A stretch of 64,000 bases of DNA from Adiantum capillus-veneris (Eukaryota; Streptophyta; Polypodiopsida; Polypodiales; Pteridaceae): positions 25,830,769 to 25,894,768 of the forward strand of contig CM043971.1 in the NCBI GenBank assembly GCA_014529385.2, read 5' to 3'. The notes under the pieces were generated by a model, which ran no database searches, was not told the DNA's origin, and saw only the letters and a program-made list of their open reading frames with translations. Shown here one piece after another: positions 33,146 through 47,100 of the stretch (positions are counted from its first letter, which is position 1; each line of letters opens with the position of its first letter). The position numbers and the translations under genes are program-made.

Positions 33146-33560
33146 TGTCACCCCTATCCTCTCAAAAAACACCTTCAAAAATTCACTTCTCACTAGCAGA
33201 CCACCGCCTACTCTTTTTTCGCTGCTTACACACTCCACAAGTCCACCACACAACGCGCACCTACTGCCATGGTCGGTCTTCACCCTTACACACACAGACA
33301 GCCTCTCAATCTCACTCTCTTACACAAAACACCTTCAGTCCGGGGGGCACACACATCCACACTGCTAGCACCAAGGGGAAACACAAGAGCAGGAGAAAGA
33401 GAAGGGGGCAAAGGGAAATGACAACAAAACAGGGCAACAATGGTTTGATTATGCTTCCAAAGGCATGTACAAAGCTTGCAATGCCATCACAATGGCCATT
33501 TTCAAGAGAAATTACAAAGGGATTTGACAGGCACACTCCTCTGCTAAAAATGACTTTTGA
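33146..33560. repeat. LTR-like remnant related to the Tat element LTR
   Basis: The sequence about 33160-33230 (TTCACTTCTCACTAGCAGACCACCGCC) resembles the LTR at 42930-42960 (CTCTTTCCTGCTAGCAGACCGCCGC), and GGGGGGCACACA follows in both. The similarity is partial. A 148-codon frame through it is therefore probably not a gene. Confidence 0.45.
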
Positions 33561-33846
33561 TTAAAAAATTACTTTTATAGTGGGGGGTCTTCAACTTTGG
33601 AAACTACTCTCTCATTGGCCCATCTGGCATCCCAATTTAGCATCTTCTAGAGGGAGGGAGACGCCTGACTTTATCTGCTCTCTTTTGCTCTCCTTGGCTT
33701 GTGCTGGAGGGGGGGTGCACTAGCGATGTCGCTAGTGCCCCTTGGCATCCTTTTTATTTTTTCCTTTATTTCTTACCCTTTGGAAGGCTTACCTTGCACT
33801 GCTCTTTTGGCTTTCCCTTCAACCATCTTTGTCCGGCTCCTAATAG

Positions 33847-33953
<107 letters not shown>

Positions 33954-34074
33954 CCCCCCAAAAACCTCTCCTTGCATTCGACCCGGTTCACTGGCTGCTC
34001 TGGCCGGTCACTCTCCCTCTTTCTTTTACTTTCCACATGAACTACCCCTTACCTCACCACTAGTGATATCGCTA

Positions 34075-34078
34075 GTGT

Positions 34079-34109
<31 letters not shown>

Positions 34110-34126
34110 GGGGGAGGGGGGGGGGG
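34075..34126. repeat. GT run followed by a G homopolymer
   Basis: About 19 bp of GT leads into about 33 G bases with a single A at 34115. Such runs stall sequencing, so the exact length is doubtful. Confidence 0.9.
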
Positions 34127-36698
34127 CTTTAAGAGGTGCCCTTAAGAGGGTGCGTGTGGGGTAAACCCATGATACATGGAGGCACCACGCAGCCCAGGTC
34201 TAAGGCCTTTGAAATTCCATCCAAAAAAACCACTTTGAAGGTTCAAATTTCCTCCTCCTTTGAAGGTTTTCTATACCTTGCTCCAAGATTGGATTCTCGA
34301 GCCACTAAGTTCGGCCAAAACTTCATCATGGTGACTCCCACCCCCTTCAACCTTGTTACGTTTAGACTCCTATGAGTTCTCAAACCGAGGCCGCAAAAGA
34401 ACACAAAGATCATCGGATGTCGCACTGTCTACAAATTGATGTTGACTTCTTGTAGTTGTACCTTGCTCATTAGCAATTTGATTGACAAGCGGTCGACTTC
34501 TATGGACTTTATAGATCATGTACCACATTCTCAAACTTGCTCGAGGCCCAAAAAAATCCCCAATGCACCATATATAGCTTCATAGACCTTAATTAATTCT
34601 AGTTGTATCCAAATGCATTGAGTTGCATCATATTAGAATATATAGATCCTTTTAGACCAACCTATCAGGCTTTACTACACACAATTATAGCTACTTAGGG
34701 TTTATTGTACAAAAACCAATTGAAATAGATCTAATGCCACTTAATAAACTGACTCCTCTAAACTCAATTTTTCTTGGTCAAACTCATTTCAATAGAATGA
34801 AACTCGATTTCACTCTTATGGTCCACTCATTTTCAATGACAGTCACAAATGAGTGAAATCATACATACATCTGATCAAAACATCAAGGTTATGCACCCAT
34901 GTTCTATCAATTGTTACTTGAACTTGTTACACTTTAATGCACTAATTTAACTCGTTTACGATTAAAGTTCTCTATGTCGGACATGTTTGACATTCAATCA
35001 ACATGAAATTTAATTCGATTTATCTCAATCCCACTCATTTGATGCCTCTAGACCTAGTTGTAATGTACTCAATTTGGGTTTAGGATAACTTTATTTGAAA
35101 TGCTATTGATTAGAAGCATTTGGGTCTAGCATTTGACTTAATTGCTTTAAAATGCAGACAATTGAGGCCTCATGAACAATGCTATGGTTCAAATTCTCTT
35201 TAAATTGAATTCAAGTGATCTAATTGGATTCAATTTTTTTGGTTTGCATTTTGTTGGACTCATTTGCACTTAATCATTTGAACTAAAGGGACATGTTAAT
35301 AGTGCATCTTGGTTTTCAACTAAAAAATAATAAGGTTACATGCTTACCATCAATCATGCATGCTTTATCTTACTCTTTTAAGTTCTCCATTGGTATTTTT
35401 TGGCAAAAGATATAGTCTTCTTTGAACATATTAATATCTGGATTGAAAAATACCCCATATGCACATACCTTTCATAAAACACTAAAATACAATCAAAATT
35501 AACCAAGTAAGTCACAACTCGTTTATTGAGCAACATGCCATGCCCATGATTGATACAATGTGTTTTTGTAATGTACCATGCCTTGCATATGCCCAAGAAA
35601 GTAGTGGGAAGCTCTTGCCCCTATATGGTTGGGCTAGTCTCTCATGAAGAGTGATAGTCCTTGTCTTGTTAGCTCAATTGCTATTGGTTTTGTGTTTTTG
35701 AATTCTATTGTATGCAGTCACCTTATTATGTTATATTTTGAACCTCCATCTCCATTGTGTGCTCTCTTAATTGTGTGCATGTAACATTTAATGGCCTAGT
35801 AACTTGTGTGTAGCAGAAAATAGCATGAACATAGTGAGCATTTCATTAGAATAGTTTCCTAATGAGAATAACAAGAGTGCTTGGGTGGAGAGAGAGCAAC
35901 AAAAAGCATAACACCTAGTTAGATAGCATGAATAATACTTTCAAAAGAGAGAGAAATTAAGCTATTGACAACAGTTGAGGACCCGATTTGCATGGAGCCG
36001 GTCCCCCCTCCAAAAGGCTTTGTTTTATGGTTTCTCCCATCAAGAGAGACATTAATTGTACAATACAATTCTTGGTGTTCCTTCAAGACTAGCTAGTGAA
36101 ATGAAGATGGAAACTTCATGCACCTAGCAAAACACTTATCAAACACAACATCAATTCCCTCATGGTCTCAGACCCAAGACCTCACACACCTTCGAAGATG
36201 GTGAGAGCTAGCGGGGTATGAGAGTAGATTGAGAGGAAGAAGGAGTATTCTTACGAGAAAGATGTACATCTCCTCACATAATCACTCATATTAGCATAGC
36301 TTAGCTTAGTAATTGGCACGGTAGAGGAGATGAGCATGCATTGAAGCTTGGATCTTGGTTGGATTTGCATCACAAAGCCAAGAGTTGTCGCTGTAGGCCT
36401 CCCTTCTCACAAGCTTGGAGTAGGTGATAAGCTTTCCATTAAATCTTGAGAAGAGAGAGAGTGTCTTCCTACTTCCACACATGAGTTGTGTGTGTGTGTG
36501 AGTCAACAATGCCTTTGAAAATTCAGCCCCCTCTCTCTCTTGGTCAACCGCTCTTGCTATTTGCTCATGCTACAACCTCATTGGACTTCCCTAGGGTTAG
36601 TCAATGGTAATTAAGCACTATAAGTGATAGCCTTGTGACATGTGTCCCCCTTTCCCCTTTTGTGAGAGCTTTAGGTAATTAGTAAATGCAACTAAACG
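34127..36698. other. Non-coding stretch
   Basis: AT-rich sequence with short frames only. No repeat array or element boundary is evident. Confidence 0.35.
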
Positions 36699-36903
36699 CT
36701 TATTGGACCCCTTTGCCTCCTGGCCAATAGGAATCAGGCAAGCCATTGGGCTGTTGAATGCTCATTGGTCCCCTTGGGAGACTGTCCAATAGTCTTTTAG
36801 AGAGCTTAATTCTCATTGGTTCTTTTATGAAGTGTTTTTAAATTAATTAAACTAGATTTACTCTAGCCTAATTCTCATTGGTCCACCTCCAAGGCCATCC
36901 AAT
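36699..36903. repeat. Three ATTGG...CCAAT inverted pairs
   Basis: ATTGG/CCAAT pairs occur at 36702-36728, 36764-36790 and 36876-36903, with an extra ATTGG at 36815. Each spans 27-28 bp, and each inner segment is C-rich. They are copies of one degenerate unit. CCAAT boxes bind NF-Y in promoters, but no gene follows. Confidence 0.55.
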
Positions 36904-36980
36904 AGGAATTGGGTACACCTTGTGGGCATCTGGGCTAGGGAGCTGACATGTGTCCCTCATTCCCTTTGTGTAAAGGGAGC

Positions 36981-36982
<2 letters not shown>

Positions 36983-37021
<39 letters not shown>
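36983..37021. repeat. GT microsatellite
   Basis: About 39 bp of GT. Confidence 0.95.
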
Positions 37022-37022
<1 letters not shown>

Positions 37023-38424
37023 CTTTCTCTCTCATCCCCTACAAGCAAGGCTCGCCCCCTCCTATGTAGGGATTTGTAAAGACTTTTGGGACACACACAA
37101 AGCATCCAATTCCCCCATGGTTGACCTTTGGACACAACCTTTGAATTTTGGAACCTTAGCATTTTGGAAGTCTTAACACTAGGTTGGTAATGGGACACTT
37201 TTATGTCCTGTTAAGTGACCATTTTCCTTGAATTATATCAAGAGTTTCAAAATGAATTTTGAGGTTCTATCTATCTAGAAAGTTGTCTCATGAGCTGAAA
37301 AAAACTTGACATTTTTTTGGAATATCAATTCCATCTTTAACCTTATCCTTGCACAACATTTCACAACCTAAATTGTGTGAAAAAACGGGTCCTGTTTTTG
37401 GCTTTTTTCAACTTTTTGCAACTATACCACTCTAGAATTCATGCTTGTGAGGTCTATAATGCTAGAGAAATATCTTTAGTAGTCCTCAACATGTCCTGAT
37501 GCTTCTAGGGATAAATAAATGTTAAAGTTGTAAGTTATGACCAAATTACAAAAATTGTCAAATCCTGATTTTTAGCCAATTTTAGCTCTTCTATGATTTT
37601 TTTGGTGGCTTTCATGATATCCAAATGTAGTTTTGATTTTCTATGTCGCATATTGTAACATAAAGCTAATATTCCTTGAGTTTTGGGGCACCTAATACCC
37701 TATTGTTCATAGTACACAACGATGGTTGATTTTTTCAATTATAGAAGAAAACGAAACATTCTAGTATATCAAGTATAGCTTTTTCAAAATTTCTAGTTTC
37801 TTGTGACAACTATATGCATTTTGTAGGTAGTAACTATATCTAGTCATCAGGATCAAATTTGGCTACATATTGAATAGTTTCTATGGGATTCTACAACTCA
37901 TAATGTTGAACCTAGTTTTTTCATGTTTGCTGTATTTAGCACTTCATCTTTGTCCCCAAGATTCTCCTTGGTAAGAGATGTATTATTATTTTTACATGCT
38001 CCATGGATCCTTATGAACCTAAAGGACAACAGGGAACTAAGTAAACATGCATATATTATTTGTATTGAGCGTGGCTATAGAAACTTTGATGATAGGTTTG
38101 CAGATTGGTAAAAATTCAACTTTTTTGTACATATTTATTTTGGAAAAACAAAAAATAGTGAGTGAGAAGCAATCATATGTTTTGATCACCAACCCATTGA
38201 AGTTAACTAGGGAATTTATCTCAAGTCCTACAAAAATCCCTAATCTTATTTTTATGCAACAAAACATAAGAAATGAGTGTTTTGAAGAAAATAATCTCTC
38301 TCTCTAAAGGGGAAAGAAGGACACTTGTCCAAATGCTATCTCTATTGCTTATGGATCTATCTCAACACGGGGCCAAGGTTAAAGAGGTCCAACTGGGAGA
38401 TGGTCCCTCAAAGAGCAAGGTAGT
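37022..38424. other. Non-coding stretch
   Basis: No gene or repeat that I can support; the sequence is AT-rich with short frames. Confidence 0.35.
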
Positions 38425-38429
38425 CTATG

Positions 38430-38584
38430 TGTTGAACCGGAGGGAGAGAGCGCAAGTAGATGAGAAGAGAGAGAGACGACACCATCGTATGCAATCCCCA
38501 AAGTGTGTGTAATGATCACACGAGATGCATTTATATAGAGGGGACCAGGGTGCTATTTATAGAGATAGTATATATAGCTGAACA
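38430..38584 (-). repeat. 3' LTR of E4
   Basis: 155 bp, from TGTTGAACCGG to GCTGAACA on the plus strand, matching 58110-58264 and 60532-60686. Confidence 0.9.
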
Positions 38585-39148
38585 CCCCCACTCAAATGAA
38601 GGTCCCTAACTGTGGATGAAAAAACCCCTGGGGGCTCAAGGGAAAAACCCATAGCTCTATATATACCCACCGTTATTATTATTTTATTTTATTTAAATGT
38701 ACATTTACAATATTCAAAGGAGCTACATCACTCCTGTTTTACAATGAGCCCTTTCAAGGGTCTTCTTATAATCCAAGATATAGATGATTGAGCTACTCCA
38801 AATTCTTTGGTAGGGCAACTTCAACATCCTTGAGCCCCCGTACATACTGCTTGATGTGATTTAAATTCTGTAAAAAATATCAACTCAAGAAAAACATATC
38901 GAGTCGTTAAGGTTAGAAATATATACATCACATTATCCTTAGAGACGGTTCGCGACGCCGCTCTAGAGACGACATAGAAACAAACGTAATGCCGATGCAA
39001 TCACATGTGTAGATGACATAGAAACAAACATAATATCAATGTAATCACATGTGCACACATATATACAAAGCCAGCATATGAAAACACAATGGGGCCCCTT
39101 AGATTATTTGTATGCTTGCAAGCATAGAAAATGTATTCCATAACATAA

Positions 39149-39255
39149 GGTTGACGAGACAATATATTTTTAGTGGCTGACGAGACGATATATTTTCAGT
39201 TGCTGATGAGAAGATAGAGTTTTAGTAGCCAGACGAGACGATAGATGTTCAGTTG
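39149..39255. repeat. About 35-bp tandem repeat inside E4
   Basis: Four degenerate copies of a unit with core TGACGAGACGATATATTTT. Confidence 0.7.
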
Positions 39256-40863
39256 CCATGCCGATCCATCAGCATCAATCTTCTATGAGACGACAAAACT
39301 TCAATGTAGCCATAACATAAGTCATCTTGTCATGTCGAAAGGCTTCATGTTATCCATAACAAACGGCTTTGACGAAACGAGAAGAAATACTTTTAGTCCA
39401 GACAAAAATGTCCAACAACAATAGCTAGAAATAGGATATGATAATAATAAACCTCCGAGAGATGTAACTTTCGCCTCGTCATGTATAGTCGGATTGAACA
39501 CGATGTAAACCTCCATTATCAAGAGTAAACCATGGTCAGGTATCACCTCCGATATCAAAAGTGTATCTAGATATGACCTTCCACATCAAGAGTATAGACA
39601 AAATCAGTGTTGGGTACCATCTCCAACATCAAGACTATAGACGGATCCTTATCTCGCTTAGAGGCCTCCTCATAGTTCAAAATTGTATATCTTTGAAAAT
39701 CCCATTTGTACATCTTTGGAATCCATAACCTTCTACCTGTCATCCGCCTATCCGATTTGTTGTCAATCATAATATCTATATATTCACTACTCCTTCACAT
39801 GAATCCGGTTGGGGGTTGCGACCATATTCTAGACGCAGTATCACTACCATGAACCATGTTCAGTGTCAACTTCAATCTTTATTTACCCCACCAATTAACG
39901 TCCTCAACAAAGGGAACACTTCCCTAGATGATCAAACATGGGATCTTTGCAGCCTGATGAAACCTCTATCTTTAGACACCATCCTTTAACACTGAGCAAC
40001 AAATCTCTCCCTACTGCTTTCTCAACGGGAAATTGTACGCAAAAAAAAAACATTGTGCATAAAAGGTTCGCAGCAGGAGCTGGGCATAAAAGGTTCGCAA
40101 TAAGTTCAGGCGCCAACAGGAGTACATGAAGCTAGCTAGATGCAGCGCTAATAATAGCATAGGTCTGTGGCCACCATAGATAGCACTCATTGCTTTGATG
40201 CCACTCCAAGCTTGCTTTAATAATATCAATAAGAGAAGCTTTTGTGTGCATACAGCGCGTAAAAGAAGCATGCATGGCCTAGGGTGCTAATAATATCAAG
40301 AAGAGAAGCTTCTGTGTGCATACAGCACGTAGCCACACACACGAATCCTGCTTTAGGTCTTCGAGGTCGCTCATGAAGACATGGCAATTTGTTGTACATC
40401 GCCTGTCTATTTTTGTACATCGCCCATAGTAATATAGTTCTTGGCTTTCGCAGTTTTAGTAGCACGCGCGAGGTGCTGTAATCAGCAGCCGACTTAACTT
40501 CCTCCACCCACATGCGGCCAAGACCAATCTATATTCCTTACGATATTTTTGTGCTTTCCAGATCCCAAAAATACCTGCTGCTATCCAAAACCGAAAGCCA
40601 CCAGGCTCTTTGCTTTGTCTGCCTTGCAGCGACAGCCATGGACATCGTTCATACACGCTTGCCACTCTAAAAACGTGCTCACAATAGAGACCTAAAACTC
40701 CACCGTTCATCTCTCCAGGACTTGGAGTGTTCAGCCACGCCTTTTAAAAAATTAGACCTAAAGAGAATCAGCACGAGCAAAAAACGATATGAGTAGGATA
40801 AAAAATAGCTTATCTTCCTTGTGATAAGACTTCAAGATTGTCGAGCATGCCCATGCAATCGCC

Positions 40864-40875
40864 GCTCTGATACCA
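40864..40875 (-). other. Primer-binding site of E4
   Basis: Minus strand TGGTATCAGAGC directly downstream of the 5' LTR. Confidence 0.85.
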
Positions 40876-41019
40876 TGTTGAACCGGAGGGAGAGAGCGCA
40901 GGTAGACAAGAAGAGAGAGAGACGACACCATCGTATGCAATCCCCAAAGTGTGTGTAATTATCACACGAGATGCGTTTATATTGAGGGGACCAGGGTGCT
41001 ATATATAGAGGATAGTATA
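40876..41019 (-). repeat. 5' LTR of E4, end-truncated
   Basis: 144 bp. It stops at GATAGTATA, where the other LTR goes on with TATAGCTGAACA. Confidence 0.85.
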
Positions 41020-41024
41020 CTATG

Positions 41025-42828
41025 TTCTCAAGGTAGTCTCATGAAAATGCTCACTCTAATTCTCGTAAGGGTGAGTGGGAAGAGGATAGCCAATTTGTTA
41101 AGAAACCCAAAAACCTTGGCGCTAGTGAGAAACCTGATTAGTTTGCAATAGTGACTCCACGAGCCAGGAGCGCCATGAGCCTCTATCCTCAAGCATTGAG
41201 TGCCCCACGACATGCGTAGGGCAGGATGTCTTGATGGAGAATACACATGTTACTTCTGAATATTAGCTATGAAAAATGGTCGGGAAAGGGCCGCGTACCA
41301 TCGGCAAGAAAGAGTCACACATAGACATCACCATTGCTACCTAATTGATGCACCACATGTATTGGAAAAAGCGGAGAGATCTCATAGCAACAAGCTAGGA
41401 ACCTCCTCCTCGGGTGACCCACCCTATGACTCAAGTGTTCAAGGGTAAGATCCCTAACAAAATGAGCACCGAGTGAGCACAAGGTACCTCTCCCTCTAGC
41501 AAGGACCCAACCAAGTATGACTAGCTATTGACGGTTTGTACCAATGCTTGAGTTTGGAAATTATCTCTAAATTCGAAACTTGAAGGTGAGAAAATCTAAA
41601 GAGTTTGAAGAAATTTAGTGTAAAACCTTCTAAATATAGTGAATTTACTGTTAAATATTTTTATGCGCAAGTTTTTTTAACTTTTATTATCTCAAGCTAT
41701 GGTTTCAACACTAATTGAGTGTCCTAAGTATGACCCTCGTTCCGGCCGCTTTGTGAACACGCTCTTGCCCTATTTTTGATGATGAAGAAACCGTATGTCT
41801 TGGCTCTGCGTGCAGATTCACATTGAGGATGCAGAGGATGACGATGCGAGAGGCCACCGGCATCAGCGTTGGCCATGATAGGCTCGTCATCCCTTCTGGT
41901 GTAGCGATGGAGGCTTTGGAGGAAGTGGGCCTTGTACCTCACTATACCGACACTGATGGACACATTATATATGGGTCTCTCCCCCCCCCCCCCCCCCCCC
42001 CCCAAAGAACTACCAGAGCCAATATAGTCGTTCTGAAGCTCGCGAGCAGGTTCCTGAGGGGCCATTGATGCGTGGCGTTCACAGAGGCAGGGTCTGCAAA
42101 CAACAACAACGAATCCTACATGGATGTAATGAGAAGATTGCAGCGACATGCGAGAGACTTGGGCCTTGCTTGGAAACACACAGAGAATGAAGTAGGCCTT
42201 CAGTCATCAGTATAGCAAAGAATGGTTTTTTGGCTTCTTGATAAAGTACCAAATTCAATTCTCGGTCATGGAATAAGCTACAATCCAGGAAGCATTGTTC
42301 TGGGTGAATGACTACCATGAAAAGGAGAAATGTCACTCTTGGCTGCCCAGCTTGTGCAAAAAAGTAACTACTGCACTAGGTCCGTTGGGCGCACATGTGA
42401 GGGAGGATTTGTCTGATGATGCAGTCAAGTGTGTAGTGTTGGAGAATGGCATGCTAGAGCTCACAGGAAACTGTGCTTGGTACCTGTGGAGTTCATGTTT
42501 AACGGGCAGCTAGACAATGTACAATTTAATCACTAGACCAATGTACAATTTACAATGTACATGTTTAACGGGCAGCTAGACAATGTACAAGCGTGTAAGA
42601 AGAGAACTCCTAGTTGTGTTATATGGTCAGATAAAATTGCTATATAGCTAGAATGTGGACCTTGCTTTCTTTCTATATAGTCAGATAAAATTGCTATATA
42701 GTTAGAATGTTGTGGCTATAACCATCTAGGAGTATTCTCATTAATACATGTTTGCACTCTTACTAGATACGTGTATTCGATCTAGTAAGTTGCCTAGCAA
42801 TTATATTCTTTTAACTATATAGAAACGT
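41025..42828. other. Region of degenerate ORFs and small duplications
   Basis: Frames at about 41823-42068 (IPSGVAMEALEEVGLVPHY) and 42080-42180 (NNNNESYMDVMRRLQRHA) have protein-like composition, but they lie in different frames separated by a run of 24 C (41980-42003). I cannot name them; they may be a dead gene. Two duplications follow: ACGGGCAGCTAGACAATGTA at about 42500 and 42568, and a 35-bp unit around GTCAGATAAAATTGCTATAT at about 42628 and 42679. Confidence 0.35.
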
Positions 42829-43957
42829 TGGATAGGGGGAAAGGGGAACACACCCAAGACACAAGTAGTCTGCCTTGCTACAGGTCAGGGTAAACAAAAC
42901 ACCCCAATCCACTGGGATTTACCTTCAAAATCCTCTTTCCTGCTAGCAGACCGCCGCATGCACACCTCTCGAGTCGATCACACTATATCAGATCACAACC
43001 GAACCCATGCACACCGCATTACACATTCTGCAGATTCCCATGCGCACCCAAAGCCTCTTTCTCTCTCTTTGCAACGAGACACCGCCGGTTCGATGGGGGG
43101 CACACTTACCTACACACACACTCGACACCGCGGACACACGCACAAGAGCAATATAACAGAGGGGGGGAAAGGGGAAAACATGCTTGAAAGCGGGCAATCT
43201 TCTTTTATTGCATTCTAAACAGCGAAGTACAGGTAGCCCCATCGGCACAATCTCGACGATCGCAAAAAAAACCTGGGCTTTAACCACCTTCTCTGATGCC
43301 TTTGCTATGATGCAGTCTCCCTCCTCTCGCCTTCGATGCGGCTGCAAGCTTGCATGAGCTCCATCGAGCTTCCCTCTTTCGAACCAAAAAAAACTCTTCG
43401 GACTTCGCCCTTCTTGGACACCCCTCCAAACCTTGGCACGACTCTGAAACTTCCGAACGGCATGTTCTCCAATATGACCCCATGGGCACACAACCGCCGC
43501 CCAACAACTTTTCACATGGCCGTAATTTTCCCATCCGGACTCTGATCAGCAAGCCAAAAAGTCTAGCATGCCCCACAACTTGAGCTTTACACACCTGCTT
43601 ACGCATTCTAGCTCGGGACATCTGTCCCCATCTCGTGTGTCCGTTGGGGATCTGCAAGACCTTCCAACTTTGAACTGGCACATCTTTCACACTGAAGATC
43701 TGTTTGATGAGCCGTCTGAACGGGCCTCAAGAGAATCTTGAACCCTACATTCCAAGGCACATTCCCTACATTTTCGACACTTTGTTCTGCTATCCCGATT
43801 ATGCCCCTTGGCCTAAAAAACAACTTTAGACATACATTTCCGCTGCCACTAGTCTGCGAGGACTTTCCCACCTGCTTTAGCTCGCTGATATGCACCTACT
43901 AGCATCCCTAGCACTGCTTTTCACCCTTCCTGGAACAGACCTACTTTGGCTACACCA
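42829..43957 (-). repeat. 3' LTR of the Tat-type element
   Basis: 1129 bp. It matches the outer parts of 49306-51362 but lacks the segment corresponding to about 49896-50823. Confidence 0.85.
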
Positions 43958-43977
43958 TCATTTCCCACCCCCTAGTT
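43958..43977 (-). other. Polypurine tract
   Basis: The minus strand reads AGGGGGTGGGAAATGA immediately before the 3' LTR. Confidence 0.7.
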
Positions 43978-44124
43978 GAACATTCATGTTCAACCAAAAG
44001 CATATGTACAGAATTTGAAACTTGCAACATTTCACTGGCACTCAAGCATACTGAAAAAGGCACAACCATATGTACAGTATGTGCAATATAGGCAGCACTG
44101 CATATCCGTCATTTCCAAACCCTT

Positions 44125-47100
44125 CTAGGGGGGTTTCCCAACCTCCCTGGCTACAATCTGGTTCACATCAGGCACCAGACCTCTCTCAAAGTACATCTTG
44201 AGCCGTACACCATTTACCTTGTGCCTGAGTAACTTACCATTTACTCTCACCAACTGATAGGTCCCATTCGGAAACGCCTTTTTCACTTTGTACGGATCCG
44301 TCCACTTCTTCTTGAACTTCTTCTAGAAGGTGAAGTCCAAGTAGCTTTCGTATTTCATTACCAGGTCTCCTTCCTCTATCTTCTTGTTTGGCAGACTCTT
44401 ATTGACTTTAGCCACTCGTCTTTCCCGCTACTTCATATAGTAGTCTGCTGCTGCTTCTCTATTCATTTGTAATGCCTCAAGGTTGACAATCCTATCTTGT
44501 AAGACAGCTTGTGGAGTGGCATTGAAGCGCCACATACCTTTCAAAGCACCCAGTTGTGCATGCATTGGAAGTATTGCCTCCTTGCCATAAACCAACTCAA
44601 ATGGTGTAAAGTTGGTCGCCACTTTGTAGGATGTCCTGTAGGCCCATAGGCACTTCTCTAGATTGATCTCCCATTTTGTCTCTTGCTTATACACATACTT
44701 TGTCAACATCTTGATGATTATTCCATTGGCACTTTCCACAAGACCATTGCATTGGGGATGATAAGGCGAGGAAAATCGATGCTGAATCTTTAATTTTTCC
44801 ACCAATGCTTGCATAAGCTTGCTCCTGAATCCTTGGCCTCTATCAGAAATGAGTACCCACGGCACTCCAAACCGACAACAAATGTTATCGAAAACAAAGT
44901 GGGCAACAATTTGTGCATTGACCTCCTTCACAGCTTTGGCCTCGATCCACATGGTAAGATAGTCAATCGCCACTACAATGTATTTTTTACCGCTTGCCGA
45001 CTTCGGGAGTGGACCAATGGCATCCAAGCCCCACTTCTCAAAAGCATCTTGGGCAATGATAGCTCACTGTGATTCGGCTATCAGCCTCCTCTCACCCATA
45101 GTCTGACATTCATGGCAGTTTTTTTACCAATAGTGCACATCATGTACTATCGACGGCCACCAAAAACCTACTCTCAAGATTCGAAACAAAACTTGGTCTT
45201 TACCTTGATGCCCACTTTCCTCATGACATTGTTGCAACACCATACCGATTTCTTCCTTATAGAGTACCCTTCGCAGCACTTCATCCCGTCCATAGGTCAT
45301 AAGATCCTCCCCTATCAGTGTAAACTTATGAGATTTTTGTACTATCCTCCGCTTTTGTAGCTTCGATAATCTTTCAGAGCACTGACCACTATTCAAAAAG
45401 TCATCAATCTCTTTTAAGGTCTCACGACTAGCATAGGTGGCTGGAGCCACATATATACCTGCAACCTGTACTTGTACTTTGCTGCTTGCAAGCTGATCTG
45501 CTTCTTGGTTTTGCTCTCTTCTAACATGCTTGAACTGAACCTCCTCAAAAAACTTCAATAATTTCTTGATGGCATAGAACCAATGCTTTAATGAATCTCG
45601 TTTCACCTGCCATTGGCCCAACAACTGCTTGATGACTAACAGTGCCTCACCTTTCACCACCAACCTCGATATACCAAACTCGACACAGTGTTTCAAACCT
45701 AAATGGAGGGTAAGATACTCCGCCTCATTATTGGTATGAACATCCTCCAAGTCGTAGTCTTTTGAAAAGATCACCTTGTTGCGTGGATCTCGTATCACCA
45801 CACCTCCACCTGCTTTTTGTATTACCCTCCTATATGCTCCATCAAACCACATGGTAAAAGCTTCCGCTAAGTCATGCTCCTCCTTGGTTTCATCCCGCAC
45901 CACCCTGGGATAGATCGGCAAATCAACCGCCTTGCTGACTAGAATATCTGCCAGGTGAGACCGACTTGTATGGTCAACTTTGAATTCAAACTCAAATTCT
46001 TGTAGCTCTATCACCCACTTCATGATCGGTTTCCCTGGCTTCAAGTGTAACACTACCTCCGGCAATAAATTATTGGCCGTTAGCAAAAAAAACTTTCGCA
46101 CGATGAGATACACCTTGAACTTTCTACATGCAAAAACTAAGGCCATCACCCACTGTTCGGCTTCAGTGTAGGTTGCCTCCCCAGGACTTATCCCCCTGCT
46201 TTCAAAATAAATAGGTTTATAGCTTCTTCCTACCTTTTGCAATAGTACTGCCCCAATGGCTACAGTGCCTACCGTCATGGCAACATAAAAATCATCTTCA
46301 TTATTGGGAGGACACACCATAGGCAGTTGACAAAAGATTTCTTTCACTCTGTCAAAAGCTACTTGAGCCTCTTCATCCCATTTAAAACCATGCACCAGTT
46401 GCGCCCTTTTTTGAAGGGGGTATACATACTGCGACAACATCCAAAAAAACCTTGACAGATACTTCAGCCTGTGCACGAACGACGCCAAAGCCTGTGCATT
46501 GGGAGGAGGCTCCATCAAGACTAGAGCCTTGACCTTTTTTGGATCCGCTTCAATCTCATTTTGTGACACCACATGGCCCAACAATGATGCTTGGGGCTGT
46601 GCTAATTTGCACTTCTTGGGGTTCAACTGACCTCCCTCTTCATCTAGCCTCTGAAAACACAATCGCAGCTTTGACAAATGATTCGCCCTTGAGCTATAAC
46701 ATCCAATGTCGTCCATGAAAACCCTAATGAACCTACCCAAATAGGGGCCAAACACCTTATTCATCCAGTCTTGGAAGGTCGCATATGCATTCACCAAACC
46801 AAACGGCATCTTGCGATAGGCAAAGAAACCGCATGGAGATATGAATGTCGTCTTCAGTTGGTCTTCGAGAGAAATCCCTATTTGAAAGTAACCTGAAAAC
46901 CCATCCATAATGAATACCTCTCATGGCCCGCAACCTGATTCAAAATCTCATCCTAAAACGACAACGGGTAGTGATTCCTCTTGGTCGCAACATTGAATGG
47001 CTTGTAGTCAACACACACCCGCCATTTCCCATTTTTTTAAGGAGTGATAACCACTGGGGAAACCCACTCTGATTCCTTTACGGGGTATATAATACCTGCA

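Larger units (their letters stand above)
38430..41019 (-). mobile_element. Short-LTR non-coding retroelement E4
   Basis: A left LTR at 38430-38584 and a right LTR at 40876-41019 face the same way, and the minus strand is the element strand. The primer site TGGTATCAGAGC lies at 40864-40875 next to the right (5') LTR. A purine tract lies next to the left (3') LTR. CTATG flanks both sides (38425-38429 and 41020-41024). The right LTR has lost about 11 terminal bases but the target duplication survives. The interior has no retroviral protein. It holds a four-copy repeat of about 35 bp (about 39149-39255) and a duplicated segment (about 40205-40245 and 40290-40330). Confidence 0.88.

Noticed and set aside
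33118-33564. 148-codon frame
   Set aside because: It joins the end of an integrase scrap to an LTR-like remnant and has no domain of its own.
42988-43895. Several overlapping frames of 60-175 codons
   Set aside because: They lie within the 3' LTR of the Tat element and recur in the 5' LTR with breaks.
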